A DNA stretch of 64,000 nucleotides from CALMUP01 sp035327305 (GCA_035327305.1 DAOLDL010000003.1:1-64000), one strand, 5' to 3'; positions 1 through 9,842 are shown, counted from the first letter of the stretch. Notes: a model not told the origin generated them from the sequence alone. Numbers and translations are program-made.

Positions 1-50
1 ACGAGTTTAGCTGGGGCGTCCCATTGTTGAACGCATGCAGGCATTCCCAG

Positions 51-3000
51 CTAGGCTGGTTTGATCGTGACCCGGCTGAAATGCCCGTTCAGGTCAAGAT
101 CCTCGGTCAGCACGCCGTCCGCATCGCTGGTATGAACGCAACTCAAGGCCAGTACTTCCGCCGAAATATACTCAAAGTGATTTGCCACCGCATCCAGGAT
201 TACCGAATCGCCTTCGTATTTCACATGAATACGTTGCGCGATATCAAGGTCGGCAGTTTTCCGCATGTTCTGCACTTTATTGACAAATTCGCGGGCAAGC
301 CCCTCCTTTACCAGAGCCTCGTTTAGTGCGGTGTCCAGCGCTATCACAAAATGGGTACCGGCGGAAACCGCCAAGCCTTCGCGTGGCTTGCGATCAATCA
401 GTACATCTTCCGGATCAATGGCAATGGTTTCACCGTCGATATCGAGATTCAGAGGTTTTCCGTCCAGCAATTGATCCAAGGCCTCACCACTCAACTGGCG
501 AACTGCGGCATTTACCTTTTGGACTTTCGCGCCAATTCGGGCGCCCAGACGTTTGAAGTTGGCTTTGGCGGACAACTCGGCTAGCGCAGATTCATGCCTG
601 CTGAAGTGCGCGGTTTTGACATTCAATTCATCCAGAATCAATTCCTTAAGCGCTTCGGCATGATCCACATTTTCCTGGCGGTGGCTGACAATATGAATAC
701 CGGCCAGGGGCTGACGAACCTTCAAATTGTGTTCCGTGCGTAATTGCCGTCCCAACCCGACCACCTCCAGCACTGCTTCCATGCGGGCTTCCAGCTCCAC
801 ATTTCGAAGAGCGGGGTCGGCCAGAGGAAAGTCACACAAGTGAACCGATTCCGGCATCTTGACCGTTCGCAGATTCTGGTAAATTTCCTCGCTGATGAAT
901 GGCACAAACGGCGCCGCAATTTTACACAAGCGAAGAAGTACATCGTATAATGTTCGATACGCCTGCAATTTGTCGGTGTCGTTGGAGCTTTTCCAGAAGC
1001 GACGGCGACTGCGACGAATATACCAATTGGTCAAATCTTCAATAAACTGAACAAAGGGTTTGATGGAAGATTGCAGGTCATATCCATCAAGCGCCTTTAC
1101 GACTTCCTGATTCAACCGTTCCATGGAGCTGGAAATCCATTGGTCCAGAACATTATCGGAAGCGGGCAAATTCCTGGATTTCTCCGGAGTCCAACCATCG
1201 ATATTGGCATACGTCACGAGAAAGCTGTAAGCATTCCAAAGCGGTATAAGCAAGTGACGGAGTGAGTGGACCACGCCATGTTCCGAAAAACACAAATCCT
1301 CGGCGCGCACTACGGGGGAATAAATCATGTACAAACGCAAAGCATCGGCGCCGTGACTGCTCAAAATGTGATTCGGGTCGGGATAGTTTTTCAGCCGCTT
1401 GCTCATTTTGCGACCGTCTTCGGCAAGTACCAGACCATTTACGACGACGTTTTTAAATGCTGACTTTTTGAAAAGCGCCGTGGAAATAATCAACAGGGTG
1501 TAAAACCAACCTCGGGTTTGATCCAGGCCTTCCGCAATGAAATCCGCCGGGAAGCATGCTTCGAAGCGATCGGCGTTATCGAACGGATAATGATGCTGGG
1601 CGTAGGGCATCGACCCGCTTTCAAACCAGCAATCCAAAACTTCAGGCGTGCGTTTGTAACGCTTCCCATCTTTTTCAAACGTAATTTTGTCGACAATGTG
1701 TTTATGAAGATCGGTTACTTTCTGTCCGGATAATTTTTCCAGTTCGGAAATGGATCCCACACAAATCATATCCGAGCCATCTTCCGAAACCCAAACGGGA
1801 ATGCACGACCCCCAAAACCGGTTGCGGCTGATATTCCAGTCCTTGGCATCCTTCAGCCAATTTCCGAATCGTTTCTCACCGACATAGCCGGGCATCCAGT
1901 AGACGGAATCGTTTTGCTTTACGAGATCATCGCGTAAATCCTCAACCCTGACATACCAAGCATCGATGGCGCGATATATCAACGGTGTGTCGGTGCGTTC
2001 GCAGAACGGATAACTGTGAACGATGGTGCCATGGCGGATCAACTTGCCTTCGTCTTTGAGGCGTTTGATGATCAATTTGTCCGCATCTTTGCAGAACATT
2101 CCGGCATATTCGGGGATGGCTTCGGTAAAGCGGCATTCGTCATCAAGCGGATCAACAAGTTCGATGGATTCCGTCCGGCAAACCCGGTAGTCGTCTTCAC
2201 CATACGCAGGGGCAAGGTGAACGATGCCCGTGCCATCCTCCGTGCTGACAAAGCCATCATTCAGGATGCGAAACGCATTGGGCGCCTGGCGAAAATATTC
2301 AAACAAAGGTTCATAGGTCCATCCGGCCAATTCACGACCTTTCAACTTGGCGAGGACCGTATAGTCCTCCTCTTTTTTGTAGTAGGCGGAGAGCCGGGCT
2401 TCGGCCAGCAGATAACGATCGCCGCTGGAGTTATCGGACACTATGACATAGTCGATGTCCGGTCCGGCGCAAAGGGCCAGGTTTTCCGGGAGTGTCCAGG
2501 GAGTGGTGGTCCAAACCAGGGCGAATAACGGGACTGACTCACCGGCCAGCGGATTCCTGCCCGATGTGATCCGGAGGCGCACGGTGATGTCGGGATCCTG
2601 AACCTGCTTGTAATTGCTGTTTGCCTCGAAGTTAGATAGCGGCGTGGTCAGTTTCCAACTATAAGGCATGATGCGGTAGGCGCGGTAAATGCGATTCTGA
2701 TCCCACAACTGCTTGAAAACCCACCAGATGGTTTCCATGAAGGTGGCATCCATGGTTTTATAATCGTTGTCAAAATCCACCCAACGGCCCATGCGGGTAA
2801 CGGTTTTTCGCCATTCACTGACGTAGGTCAACACCATGGACCGGCATTTTTCATTAAAGACATCGATACCGGCTTCCTTGATGGCGCCGGCGCCGGCCAG
2901 TCCCAAAGCTTCCTGGGCCAGCGCTTCGATGGGCAGACCATGGCAGTCCCAGCCAAAGCGCCGTTGGACGTAGTGCCCGCGCATGGTCATGTAGCGGGGA

Positions 3001-3203
3001 ATGATATCCTTTATTGTGCCGGCCAGTAGATGCCCGTAGTGAGGAAGCCCGGTAGCGAACGGAGGCCCATCGTAAAATACAAACGGCTTGGCCGATTCAC
3101 GATTTTTGAGAGATTTCTCGAAAATTTGTCCAGCCTCCCAGAAGCGGAGAATGTCTTCCTCCATTTTCGGAAAGTTCACTTTATTCGATACGGGCTTAAA
3201 CAT
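51..3203 (-). CDS. ileS: isoleucyl-tRNA synthetase, type 2 (eukaryote-like)
   Basis: Charges tRNA-Ile with isoleucine in the cytoplasm. The class I signatures are present: HYGH (the HIGH box) at residues 55-58 and KMSKR at 599-603, with the CP1 editing-domain motif TTPWTLPEN between them. The length of about 1050 residues and the DGPPFATGLPHYGH form of the first motif fit the longer IleRS2 clade rather than the usual bacterial IleRS1. The frame stays open for 22 codons upstream, but I start at the ATG at 3203 because MFKPVSNKVNFPKMEE is the conserved N-terminus and an AGG lies about 9 nt before it. The gene is complete at both ends. A tRNA-Gly gene on the same strand lies about 140 bp upstream. 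IleRS2 enzymes are often mupirocin tolerant; that is family knowledge, not tested here. Confidence 0.97.
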   Translation of the reverse strand: MFKPVSNKVNFPKMEEDILRFWEAGQIFEKSLKNRESAKPFVFYDGPPFATGLPHYGHLLAGTIKDIIPRYMTMRGHYVQRRFGWDCHGLPIEALAQEALGLAGAGAIKEAGIDVFNEKCRSMVLTYVSEWRKTVTRMGRWVDFDNDYKTMDATFMETIWWVFKQLWDQNRIYRAYRIMPYSWKLTTPLSNFEANSNYKQVQDPDITVRLRITSGRNPLAGESVPLFALVWTTTPWTLPENLALCAGPDIDYVIVSDNSSGDRYLLAEARLSAYYKKEEDYTVLAKLKGRELAGWTYEPLFEYFRQAPNAFRILNDGFVSTEDGTGIVHLAPAYGEDDYRVCRTESIELVDPLDDECRFTEAIPEYAGMFCKDADKLIIKRLKDEGKLIRHGTIVHSYPFCERTDTPLIYRAIDAWYVRVEDLRDDLVKQNDSVYWMPGYVGEKRFGNWLKDAKDWNISRNRFWGSCIPVWVSEDGSDMICVGSISELEKLSGQKVTDLHKHIVDKITFEKDGKRYKRTPEVLDCWFESGSMPYAQHHYPFDNADRFEACFPADFIAEGLDQTRGWFYTLLIISTALFKKSAFKNVVVNGLVLAEDGRKMSKRLKNYPDPNHILSSHGADALRLYMIYSPVVRAEDLCFSEHGVVHSLRHLLIPLWNAYSFLVTYANIDGWTPEKSRNLPASDNVLDQWISSSMERLNQEVVKALDGYDLQSSIKPFVQFIEDLTNWYIRRSRRRFWKSSNDTDKLQAYRTLYDVLLRLCKIAAPFVPFISEEIYQNLRTVKMPESVHLCDFPLADPALRNVELEARMEAVLEVVGLGRQLRTEHNLKVRQPLAGIHIVSHRQENVDHAEALKELILDELNVKTAHFSRHESALAELSAKANFKRLGARIGAKVQKVNAAVRQLSGEALDQLLDGKPLNLDIDGETIAIDPEDVLIDRKPREGLAVSAGTHFVIALDTALNEALVKEGLAREFVNKVQNMRKTADLDIAQRIHVKYEGDSVILDAVANHFEYISAEVLALSCVHTSDADGVLTEDLDLNGHFSRVTIKPA

Positions 3204-3342
3204 GATGATTACCTGAACGATTACAACTTCACCACGGGGTGAAAAAGCGATTAAATTAGGCCGAACCAATGTGATAAATCAAGAGTATAACTTGTGAGGA
3301 ACGAACGAAATGCGGAAAGCGGCACAACGGACGAAGTAAACG

Positions 3343-3416
3343 TGGAGCGGGTAGCGGGAATCGAACCCGCGCCCGAAGCTTGGGAAGCTTCTATTCTACC
3401 ATTGAACTATACCCGC
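3343..3416 (-). tRNA. tRNA-Gly (anticodon CCC)
   Basis: A complete cloverleaf reads on the minus strand. The acceptor stem GCGGGTA pairs with TACCCGC, the D arm contains GTTCAATGGTAGAAT, the anticodon stem GAAGC/GCTTC encloses the loop TTCCCAA (anticodon CCC), and the T arm is CGGGTTCGATTCCCG. The discriminator base T is followed by a genomically encoded CCA (3343-3345). It decodes GGG glycine codons. It lies between ileS and the divergent epimerase gene. Confidence 0.95.
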
Positions 3417-3562
3417 AACCATCTACGGAAATAATAAGCCCCCCCGCTCTTTTCTCAAGCATTGAATTGTCGATGGCCGGTAATACACGGCATCACGCGC
3501 TTGATCATTGCTCATTTGTTTATTACTCTTTCGCAACTTTTCCGGAGCAAATAAGACAACTC

Positions 3563-4675
3563 ATGAATGTATTAATTACCGGCGGCGCGGGGTTTATCGG
3601 TTCCCACACCATGGATGCGTTACGTAAGCGTGGCTACCGCGTTCGAATCCTGGACAATCTTTCCAAACCCGTTCACCTCAAGGGCAAACCTTCGTACCTG
3701 CCATCCGACGTCGAATTCATTCTGGGCGACGTACGCGACAAGGAGTTGCTTCGCAAATGCCTCCAAGGCATCGACGTGGTGTATCACCTTGCCGCTTACC
3801 AGGACTACCTGCCCGATTTCAGCACGTTTTTTTCCGTCAACGCCGTAAGCACGGCTTTACTCTACGAAATTATTGTTGAAGATGATTTACCGGTTAAGAA
3901 GGTTATTGTGGCCTCTTCCCAATCCGTCGCAGGTGAAGGTCTATACCAATCGTCCAACGGCGATTTATGGATGCCTGACATGCGCTCGGAAAAGCAATTG
4001 GCCAGCGCGCAATGGGAAACCATCGACACCAACGGCCAGATCGCCTCACCCGTGCCCACCCCTTCAGATCGTTCAAACCCGCAAAATCCTTACGGCTTGA
4101 GCAAATTAAGCCAGGAAAAGGCCTGCATCAGCCTCGGACGGCGTTACAACATTCCGTCCGTGGCCATGCGCTACTCCATTGTTCAAGGTCCCCGCCAGTC
4201 TTTTTATAATGCGTATTCCGGCGCTTGCCGGATTTTTTGCCTTTCCGTTTACTTTGATAAAGCGCCGGTTATTTATGAAGATGGAAAACAACTTCGCGAC
4301 TTCGTCAATATTCATGACGTGGTCGACGCCAACCTGAAAGTGCTGGACGACGAACGTGCAGATTACCGCGTGTTTAATGTCGGAGGCGGTCGTCCCTACA
4401 CCATCAATGAATTTGCGGGCATTGTCTGCCGGGTGTTTGACAAGGATTTGCCTATCGCCTCCTCGGGTCTCTACCGTTTTGGCGATACACGCCATTGTAT
4501 TTCGGATATTTCCGCCTTACGGTCACTGGGTTGGAGTCCACGGCGGACCGCAGAAGAAAGCGTAGCGGAATATGTCGAATACCTCAAAGCGCAAACCGAC
4601 ATTGAGGACATCCTTGAATTCGCCAACCGGAAAATGAAGGATCTGAATGTCGTTAGGAAAGCCGCCACGGCATGA
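3563..4675 (+). CDS. NAD-dependent sugar-nucleotide epimerase/dehydratase (SDR)
   Basis: Extended short-chain dehydrogenase that would modify a nucleotide-activated sugar. The Rossmann glycine motif GGAGFIGS is at residues 7-14 and the catalytic Y-x3-K (YGLSK) at 177-181. The length of 370 residues is slightly long for the family. The frame is open upstream as far as 3380, but that stretch overlaps the tRNA gene and does not look like protein; MNVLITGGAGFIGSH is the canonical N-terminus. It is the first gene of a five-gene operon and overlaps the next gene by 4 nt. The context (heptose kinase, isomerase, nucleotidyltransferase) suggests it acts on an activated heptose or a related surface sugar. 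The exact substrate cannot be read from sequence. Confidence 0.9.
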   Translation: MNVLITGGAGFIGSHTMDALRKRGYRVRILDNLSKPVHLKGKPSYLPSDVEFILGDVRDKELLRKCLQGIDVVYHLAAYQDYLPDFSTFFSVNAVSTALLYEIIVEDDLPVKKVIVASSQSVAGEGLYQSSNGDLWMPDMRSEKQLASAQWETIDTNGQIASPVPTPSDRSNPQNPYGLSKLSQEKACISLGRRYNIPSVAMRYSIVQGPRQSFYNAYSGACRIFCLSVYFDKAPVIYEDGKQLRDFVNIHDVVDANLKVLDDERADYRVFNVGGGRPYTINEFAGIVCRVFDKDLPIASSGLYRFGDTRHCISDISALRSLGWSPRRTAEESVAEYVEYLKAQTDIEDILEFANRKMKDLNVVRKAATA

Positions 4676-5370
4676 AGGCGTTTTTACTGGCCGCCGGCAA
4701 AGGCACCCGGCTCCGTCCGCTTACCGATACGGTCCCCAAATGCCTGGTGGATATTCAAGGCCGCCCGTTATTATCGATCTGGTTTGAATTGCTTGGTCGA
4801 GCCGGAATCACCGATGTATTGATCAACACCCATCACCTTCCGGAAGTTGTCGAACGTTACGTTCATGAACATACACCCCCGGATTTGCGCGTAACGTTGT
4901 TTCATGAAAAGGAACTGCTCGGGTCGGCCGGCACAGTGAAACATAACCGCGACTTCATCGGCGCGGATCCGGAAACCCTGATCATTTATGCCGACAACCT
5001 GTCTTCCATCGATTTGCGGGCATTTCTTCAGTTTCACCAGCGAAAACAAAGCCTGTTTACCATGGGATTGTTTCGGGCGGCCGCGCCCGAAGAGTGCGGA
5101 ATCGCCACACTCGATGCCGACAAGCGGGTCGTGGCGTTCACCGAAAAACCGAAAAATCCGGTTTCCGATCTGGCCAATGCAGGCATCTATGCCATGAGCC
5201 GTGAACTGCTCGACCTAATTCCCGATCAACCGCTGGCCGATTTCGGATACGACATTATTCCGCAATTGGTTGGAAAAATGTATGGATATTTGATTCCCGG
5301 ATATTATATGGACATCGGTACATGGGAGAGGCTTGAGCGCGCACGAAGGGAATGGCCGGGCCGGATTTAG
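4672..5370 (+). CDS. sugar-1-phosphate nucleotidyltransferase, HddC-like
   Basis: Transfers a nucleotide to a sugar 1-phosphate, giving an NDP-sugar and pyrophosphate. The N-terminal signature LAAGKGTRLRPLT (residues 6-18) followed by PKCL is typical of NTP_transferase enzymes, and the length of 232 residues fits the short HddC/RmlA-like group. The next two genes encode a heptose-7-phosphate kinase and GmhA, so the most likely reaction is D-glycero-alpha-D-manno-heptose 1-phosphate + GTP to GDP-heptose (HddC role). A second enzyme of the same family lies at 32860-33573 beside gmhB, and either could fill that step. It overlaps the upstream epimerase by 4 nt, indicating translational coupling. 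Confidence 0.85.
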   Translation: MKAFLLAAGKGTRLRPLTDTVPKCLVDIQGRPLLSIWFELLGRAGITDVLINTHHLPEVVERYVHEHTPPDLRVTLFHEKELLGSAGTVKHNRDFIGADPETLIIYADNLSSIDLRAFLQFHQRKQSLFTMGLFRAAAPEECGIATLDADKRVVAFTEKPKNPVSDLANAGIYAMSRELLDLIPDQPLADFGYDIIPQLVGKMYGYLIPGYYMDIGTWERLERARREWPGRI

Positions 5371-5394
5371 TCGATAGCAAATACAGGAAATCGT

Positions 5395-6381
5395 ATGCTT
5401 ATTACCCAAACACCACTGCGAATCAGCTTTTCGGGAGGCGGTACCGATCTTTCCGCATACTACCGTAAACGGTCCGGTGCGGTCGTCAGCACCGCAATTG
5501 ACAAGTTTATCTACGTTATCCTGAACCAACGGTTTGATGACATGATTTATCTTAGCTATTCGAAGAAGGAAATCGTTTCAAACGTGGACGAAATCCAACA
5601 TGAACTTATCCGCGAAGCCATGCGGATGACTGGCGTTGAAAAAGGAATTGAGCTGGCCATCATGGCCGACATCCCGTCGGAAGGTTCCGGACTGGGTTCT
5701 TCCAGCAGTTTGACCGTCGGCCTGCTGAATGCGCTGTACACATACCGCGGCATCCTGGTGACCGCCGAGCAACTGGCGCATGAGGCCTGCCGGATTGAAA
5801 TCGATATTTGCGGCAAACCCATCGGCAAGCAGGACCAGTATATCGCCGCATACGGCGGCCTGCGGTATTTCGAGTTTCGCCCTGATGATTCAGTCCTGGT
5901 TGATGATTTACCAGTGGGTAAACTGCGACCCGAATTGTCCAATCGGTTGATGTTGTTTTTCACCAATACCACCCGGAAATCTCAAAACATTCTCAAGGAA
6001 CAAACCGAGCGTACCGGTGAGAAGATGAATTACCTCGATGACATCCGTGCGCTCGCCGACCGAACGCGGCAAAGCCTGGAACGCGGAGAACTGGATGACA
6101 TCGGCGCAATCCTGAAGCAGAACTGGGATCTCAAACGCGAATTGGCATCCGGCATCACCAACCCTGAAATCGAACTCATGGTGGAGCTGGCCATGAGCGC
6201 CGGAGCGGGTGGGTGCAAGATTTGCGGCGCCGGCGGCGGAGGTTTTCTTCTGGTATACGCGCCTCACGACAAGACCGAGCACATCCGGAAAAACTTGAAG
6301 AACTATCGGGAAATGCCATTTTTCATGGAACGGGCGGGCAGTCGGGTTATCTTTAACGTGGAAGGTTACGAATGGAAGTAA
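5395..6381 (+). CDS. hddA: D-glycero-alpha-D-manno-heptose 7-phosphate kinase (GHMP family)
   Basis: GHMP-family sugar kinase predicted to phosphorylate heptose 7-phosphate at C1 with alpha configuration, the committed step toward GDP-heptose. The N-terminus MLITQTPLRISFSGGGTDL and the GHMP ATP-binding motif GSGLGSSSS (residues 97-105) are typical of the HddA group; KICGAGGGGFLLVY near residue 270 is the C-terminal GHMP motif. The length of 328 residues matches. An AGGAAA Shine-Dalgarno sequence ends 5 nt before the ATG. gmhA overlaps its 3' end by 10 nt. L-fucose kinase-like and mevalonate-type GHMP enzymes share the fold, but the neighbours favour the heptose role. Confidence 0.88.
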   Translation: MLITQTPLRISFSGGGTDLSAYYRKRSGAVVSTAIDKFIYVILNQRFDDMIYLSYSKKEIVSNVDEIQHELIREAMRMTGVEKGIELAIMADIPSEGSGLGSSSSLTVGLLNALYTYRGILVTAEQLAHEACRIEIDICGKPIGKQDQYIAAYGGLRYFEFRPDDSVLVDDLPVGKLRPELSNRLMLFFTNTTRKSQNILKEQTERTGEKMNYLDDIRALADRTRQSLERGELDDIGAILKQNWDLKRELASGITNPEIELMVELAMSAGAGGCKICGAGGGGFLLVYAPHDKTEHIRKNLKNYREMPFFMERAGSRVIFNVEGYEWK

Positions 6382-6965
6382 CGAAACAGTATCTTGAAGA
6401 AGTCATCGACGCGGCGAGATCGGTTGATCTCAACGAAGTATCACGGTTGGTGGATTTGCTGGAGCAGACGTACCGATCCGGTCGCGATGTTTTTGTCATC
6501 GGCAATGGTGGAAGCGCATCAAATGCCAGTCACTTTGCCCAGGACTTGTCAAAAGGTTCCATACCTGACATGGAGGGTAAACGGTTTCGTGTAACCAGCT
6601 TCACCGACAATGTCGCCACCATAACCGCAATTTCAAACGACATTGGTTATGAACGAATCTTTGATTTGCAATTGCGTCAATATGCGCGTCCGAATGACGT
6701 TTTGGTTGCAATCAGCGGATCGGGCAACAGCCGGAACATCATTCGCGCCGCCGAGTATGCCCGCGATCATAAGTTGACCATTGTCGGCGTGACCGGATTC
6801 AACGGCGGCCAACTCCTCACCATGAGCGACATCCGCATTCATGTTCCGATAAACGATATGTGCAAAGCCGAGGCCGTTCACTCCATTGTCTTGCACATGG
6901 CGAGTGAAATATTGCGGGTCCGACTCCACGATGTCCGCGGTATCGAATACGCCGATCGCAAATAA
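6372..6965 (+). CDS. gmhA: phosphoheptose isomerase (SIS domain)
   Basis: Single SIS-domain sugar isomerase that would convert sedoheptulose 7-phosphate to D-glycero-D-manno-heptose 7-phosphate, the first step of heptose synthesis. The phosphosugar-binding loop GNGGSAS is at residues 44-50, followed by the ASHFAQDLSKG segment typical of GmhA. The length of 197 residues matches the family. The start ATG lies 10 nt inside the end of the heptose kinase gene and the stop overlaps the next start (TAATG), so it is embedded in a coupled operon. It would feed HddA directly. Confidence 0.92.
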   Translation: MEVTKQYLEEVIDAARSVDLNEVSRLVDLLEQTYRSGRDVFVIGNGGSASNASHFAQDLSKGSIPDMEGKRFRVTSFTDNVATITAISNDIGYERIFDLQLRQYARPNDVLVAISGSGNSRNIIRAAEYARDHKLTIVGVTGFNGGQLLTMSDIRIHVPINDMCKAEAVHSIVLHMASEILRVRLHDVRGIEYADRK

Positions 6966-7756
6966 TGCGTATGAAGCGGGGTGACTCCATAAATTCAGCG
7001 TCGGCGGAAGAGTCCCTCGAGCTATCCATCGTCATTCCCTGCTACAATGAAATCAACCGACTGCCCCGGACCATGAAACAGTTGGAAACGTTTTTGCAGA
7101 ACTTTTCCATCCCCCTTGAAATTGTGGTGGTTGATGATGGATCCCGTGATGAAACGGCCACCTGGGTTCGTAAATATTCGGAATCCGACCGCAGGGTTCG
7201 ACTCGTCAGTTACGGCGGAAACCGCGGCAAAGGTTATGCCGTTACGCAAGGGATGTTGGCGGCAAAAGGCCGGTACCGGGTTTTCATGGACGCCGACGGC
7301 TCCACGCCGGTTGAATACATAGAAAATTTTCTGCGCATCATGAAGGAACGTTCGGCGGATATTGTAATTGGTTCACGCAAGGAAATCGGCGCCCAACTGC
7401 AGGCAACGCAAAGCCTGCCCCGGCGAAGCGCCAGCCAGCTGTTCGCTTTATTAACCCGTTTACTGGTGGTATATGGCGTTAAAGATACGCAATGCGGTTT
7501 CAAAATGTTCACCAAAGAGGCATCCGATTCGATCTTTTCCAGAACCACCGTGGCGGGGGCCATTTTTGACATCGAGTTGATGTTGCTCGCGGCGGATTTG
7601 CGTTATCGCGTGGCGGAGATCCCCGTGACCTGGACTCATGACGATGATTCTCGTCTTACCTACAACCTGCGCAAAAGCCTGATGATTTTCGTGGAATTGA
7701 TGCGGGTAAAATTTCGCCACCGGATATTACTGCCTCGCAAAGTCCAACCGGCCTGA
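6965..7756 (+). CDS. family 2 glycosyltransferase, dolichyl-phosphate glucosyltransferase-like
   Basis: Inverting GT-A glycosyltransferase of family GT2. Residues 20-30 (LSIVIPCYNE), DDGS at 57-60 and the metal-binding DADGS at 109-113 form the usual active site, and QCGFKMF near residue 177 is typical of the ALG5/DPM branch that moves a hexose from an NDP-sugar to a polyprenyl phosphate. There is no clear C-terminal membrane segment, unlike GtrB. The start codon overlaps the gmhA stop by one base; an in-frame ATG two codons later is an alternative. As the last gene of the operon it may load the lipid carrier or transfer the sugar made by the preceding genes. Confidence 0.87.
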   Translation: MRMKRGDSINSASAEESLELSIVIPCYNEINRLPRTMKQLETFLQNFSIPLEIVVVDDGSRDETATWVRKYSESDRRVRLVSYGGNRGKGYAVTQGMLAAKGRYRVFMDADGSTPVEYIENFLRIMKERSADIVIGSRKEIGAQLQATQSLPRRSASQLFALLTRLLVVYGVKDTQCGFKMFTKEASDSIFSRTTVAGAIFDIELMLLAADLRYRVAEIPVTWTHDDDSRLTYNLRKSLMIFVELMRVKFRHRILLPRKVQPA

Positions 7757-7772
7757 AGAAGCCGGACGAATA

Positions 7773-9842
7773 TCACGGTTCCCAGAATGCATCCAGAATG
7801 ATGATACCCGATCCGGATACTTCAGTTCCCGCCCTCCTCCACTGCACAATATGTTCCCCAGGCGGAAGGGATGGAACAGGCACTTCCATCTGAATGAATT
7901 GAGCTGTCGGCGCTGAAGTTCTCAACAGCATGTCGTTGCCCATGCTGAACTGAATCGGTGCGCTCATATTTTGGGGTCCGGGCAGGGCCAGATTCAGCAT
8001 GAGTCGCCCCGCAACCGGGTTTTCCGTGACATTCACCAAACGAATGCGGGACTGACTGTCCCGCCCGACACGGAAATAACGCGTCTCTTGCTGACTTACC
8101 TGCTGACCGGATAACTCCCAGCCATCGAAAGCTAGCACGACTGGTCGGTTTTCCGACTTGGCACGCTCGACCCGATCCATCCAGGTGTTATAATACAAAT
8201 CGATGCGGTAGGAGTATTCGGATAATTCTTCGAAGGGCAGACCGGGATAAATACCCCATCGAATCAATTGATGAATATATGAAGGATTGCCGAGAATAAT
8301 ATGCCGTGAAAAGTTTTGACTGGGCCATGCCCAGAGACCCTCGGGTGTATTCCAATTGTGGTGAGCGGACTCGATAAACGGCGCCTCCGGAAACCGGGTC
8401 ATAAATTCTATTTGTTTTTCGTGCAGGCGCTGGATGTCGCCGGGAGCGGAACCATGCACAAAAGGAGCGGCCGGCGGATTATAAGGTGTCGGATAACTTT
8501 CACCGACCCAACGGATTTCATAGGCGCTTTCCATTAAAAAAGGCGCACCGGGAGGTAAATTTGCATTGATCCATTTTGCAACGGCGCCAAACGATGTCGA
8601 TTTCTCGGTAAGCATCAGAAGTTTAGGTGTAAACATAACGGTATGAATCAGAATTGGAATCCCGGCCACGCACCAGGCGACGGCGATTTTTGATTTCTGC
8701 GAAACACGAATCAAACCGCCCAACCAAAGTCCGATTTGATACAGTCCCTGACCCATAACCATCAACACCAACGGGGCGACTGGCGAAAAGTACCGGGCGG
8801 ATAAATATTGCGAGCGACCGGTCGCCCACGTTAACAACAGCAATCCAAGCACGGTAACGATCGCAACATATAAACGATCTTTACGCCTTGGATCCGGACG
8901 CGCCAGAGAAACGATACCCGAAAGAAGAACAATCCATGCGGCGATATTAAATGGTCGCCATTCGCCGAGAAACAGTTTGGCCACCACGTCATTCAGGATG
9001 ATGAAATGCGAGTAATCCGCGCCGCTGGTATGCGATTTGTTAAAAAATACGAATCGCAGGACATAGGGTGATACTAAAACCAATGATAATGCGGTGACCA
9101 GTACGGCATTAAAATAGCCCCGGGATCCCTTATCCCCGTGCTTCAGACTAACCGCCCAAAACAATGCCAAAACGCCGGCCATTGCAACAACAACCATCAA
9201 AGCGCCAAGATGGGAATACAACAACGCGGTAATGAAGATAACCGCCAGTCCGCCATCGCGCCTGAACGAACCGGTTCCCTCCCGTATGCGGAGGAGCATT
9301 AAAACCGCCAGCGGGGTCAACATGATGATTTGCGAATATACGTAGGCTTCGCGCGCGTAATATACCGGAAAGAAAAACACCGCAGACATGACAGTCACAA
9401 TTTTGGCGGCGGTTTCATCCAGAACTCTAACGGACAATTTGTAAATAGCCCATACACCGGCGATTCCGAACAAGGATGCGGGGAGCCTGGCCAGACCTGC
9501 GGTAAAAGGCGTCACCGATTCGGTGAACATTTCAATCATCCGGTAAAACAGATTGTGAATGACAAATGCGAGTGGCATTTGACCGATAGCAACAATCAGA
9601 TCCCAACTTGTCCGCCAAACCTGACTTTGCGTAAAACCAGTATGGGCATATTTGAAAAAGCCCAATTCGTCCTGCCATAGTTCTGCGCGACCCAACCATG
9701 CCAAACGAAAAATCGCCGCAACAACCAGGACGGCACAAAGGAAATAATCCACCTGCCGCAGACGCGAAACCGGGGCTTTCAATTGCGGCTCCGGAGGCTT
9801 GGGAATGCCCTTATTACCACCGGATTTTACCTTGGATTTCAT
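7773..9842 (-). CDS. GT39/ArnT-like polytopic membrane glycosyltransferase
   Basis: Membrane protein of 689 residues. After a short basic N-terminus there is a first hydrophobic segment (about 30-48), then the loop motif WQDELGFF, which carries the acidic residues characteristic of protein-O-mannosyltransferase/ArnT-like (GT-C) enzymes. Many further hydrophobic stretches follow up to about residue 420. The last 260 residues are soluble and end in a beta-rich segment, probably periplasmic. GT-C enzymes use polyprenyl-phosphate sugars, so it could use the product of the adjacent convergent GT2 gene, which ends 16 nt away. The acceptor is unknown. Confidence 0.75.
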   Translation of the reverse strand: MKSKVKSGGNKGIPKPPEPQLKAPVSRLRQVDYFLCAVLVVAAIFRLAWLGRAELWQDELGFFKYAHTGFTQSQVWRTSWDLIVAIGQMPLAFVIHNLFYRMIEMFTESVTPFTAGLARLPASLFGIAGVWAIYKLSVRVLDETAAKIVTVMSAVFFFPVYYAREAYVYSQIIMLTPLAVLMLLRIREGTGSFRRDGGLAVIFITALLYSHLGALMVVVAMAGVLALFWAVSLKHGDKGSRGYFNAVLVTALSLVLVSPYVLRFVFFNKSHTSGADYSHFIILNDVVAKLFLGEWRPFNIAAWIVLLSGIVSLARPDPRRKDRLYVAIVTVLGLLLLTWATGRSQYLSARYFSPVAPLVLMVMGQGLYQIGLWLGGLIRVSQKSKIAVAWCVAGIPILIHTVMFTPKLLMLTEKSTSFGAVAKWINANLPPGAPFLMESAYEIRWVGESYPTPYNPPAAPFVHGSAPGDIQRLHEKQIEFMTRFPEAPFIESAHHNWNTPEGLWAWPSQNFSRHIILGNPSYIHQLIRWGIYPGLPFEELSEYSYRIDLYYNTWMDRVERAKSENRPVVLAFDGWELSGQQVSQQETRYFRVGRDSQSRIRLVNVTENPVAGRLMLNLALPGPQNMSAPIQFSMGNDMLLRTSAPTAQFIQMEVPVPSLPPGEHIVQWRRAGTEVSGSGIIILDAFWEP

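Noticed and set aside
2016..2528. 170-codon plus-strand open frame in ileS
   Set aside because: Antisense to the highly conserved IleRS catalytic and editing regions; no recognisable domain.
3380..3562. N-terminal extension of the first epimerase gene
   Set aside because: It would overlap the tRNA-Gly gene and precedes the canonical MNVLITGGAGFIGSH start.
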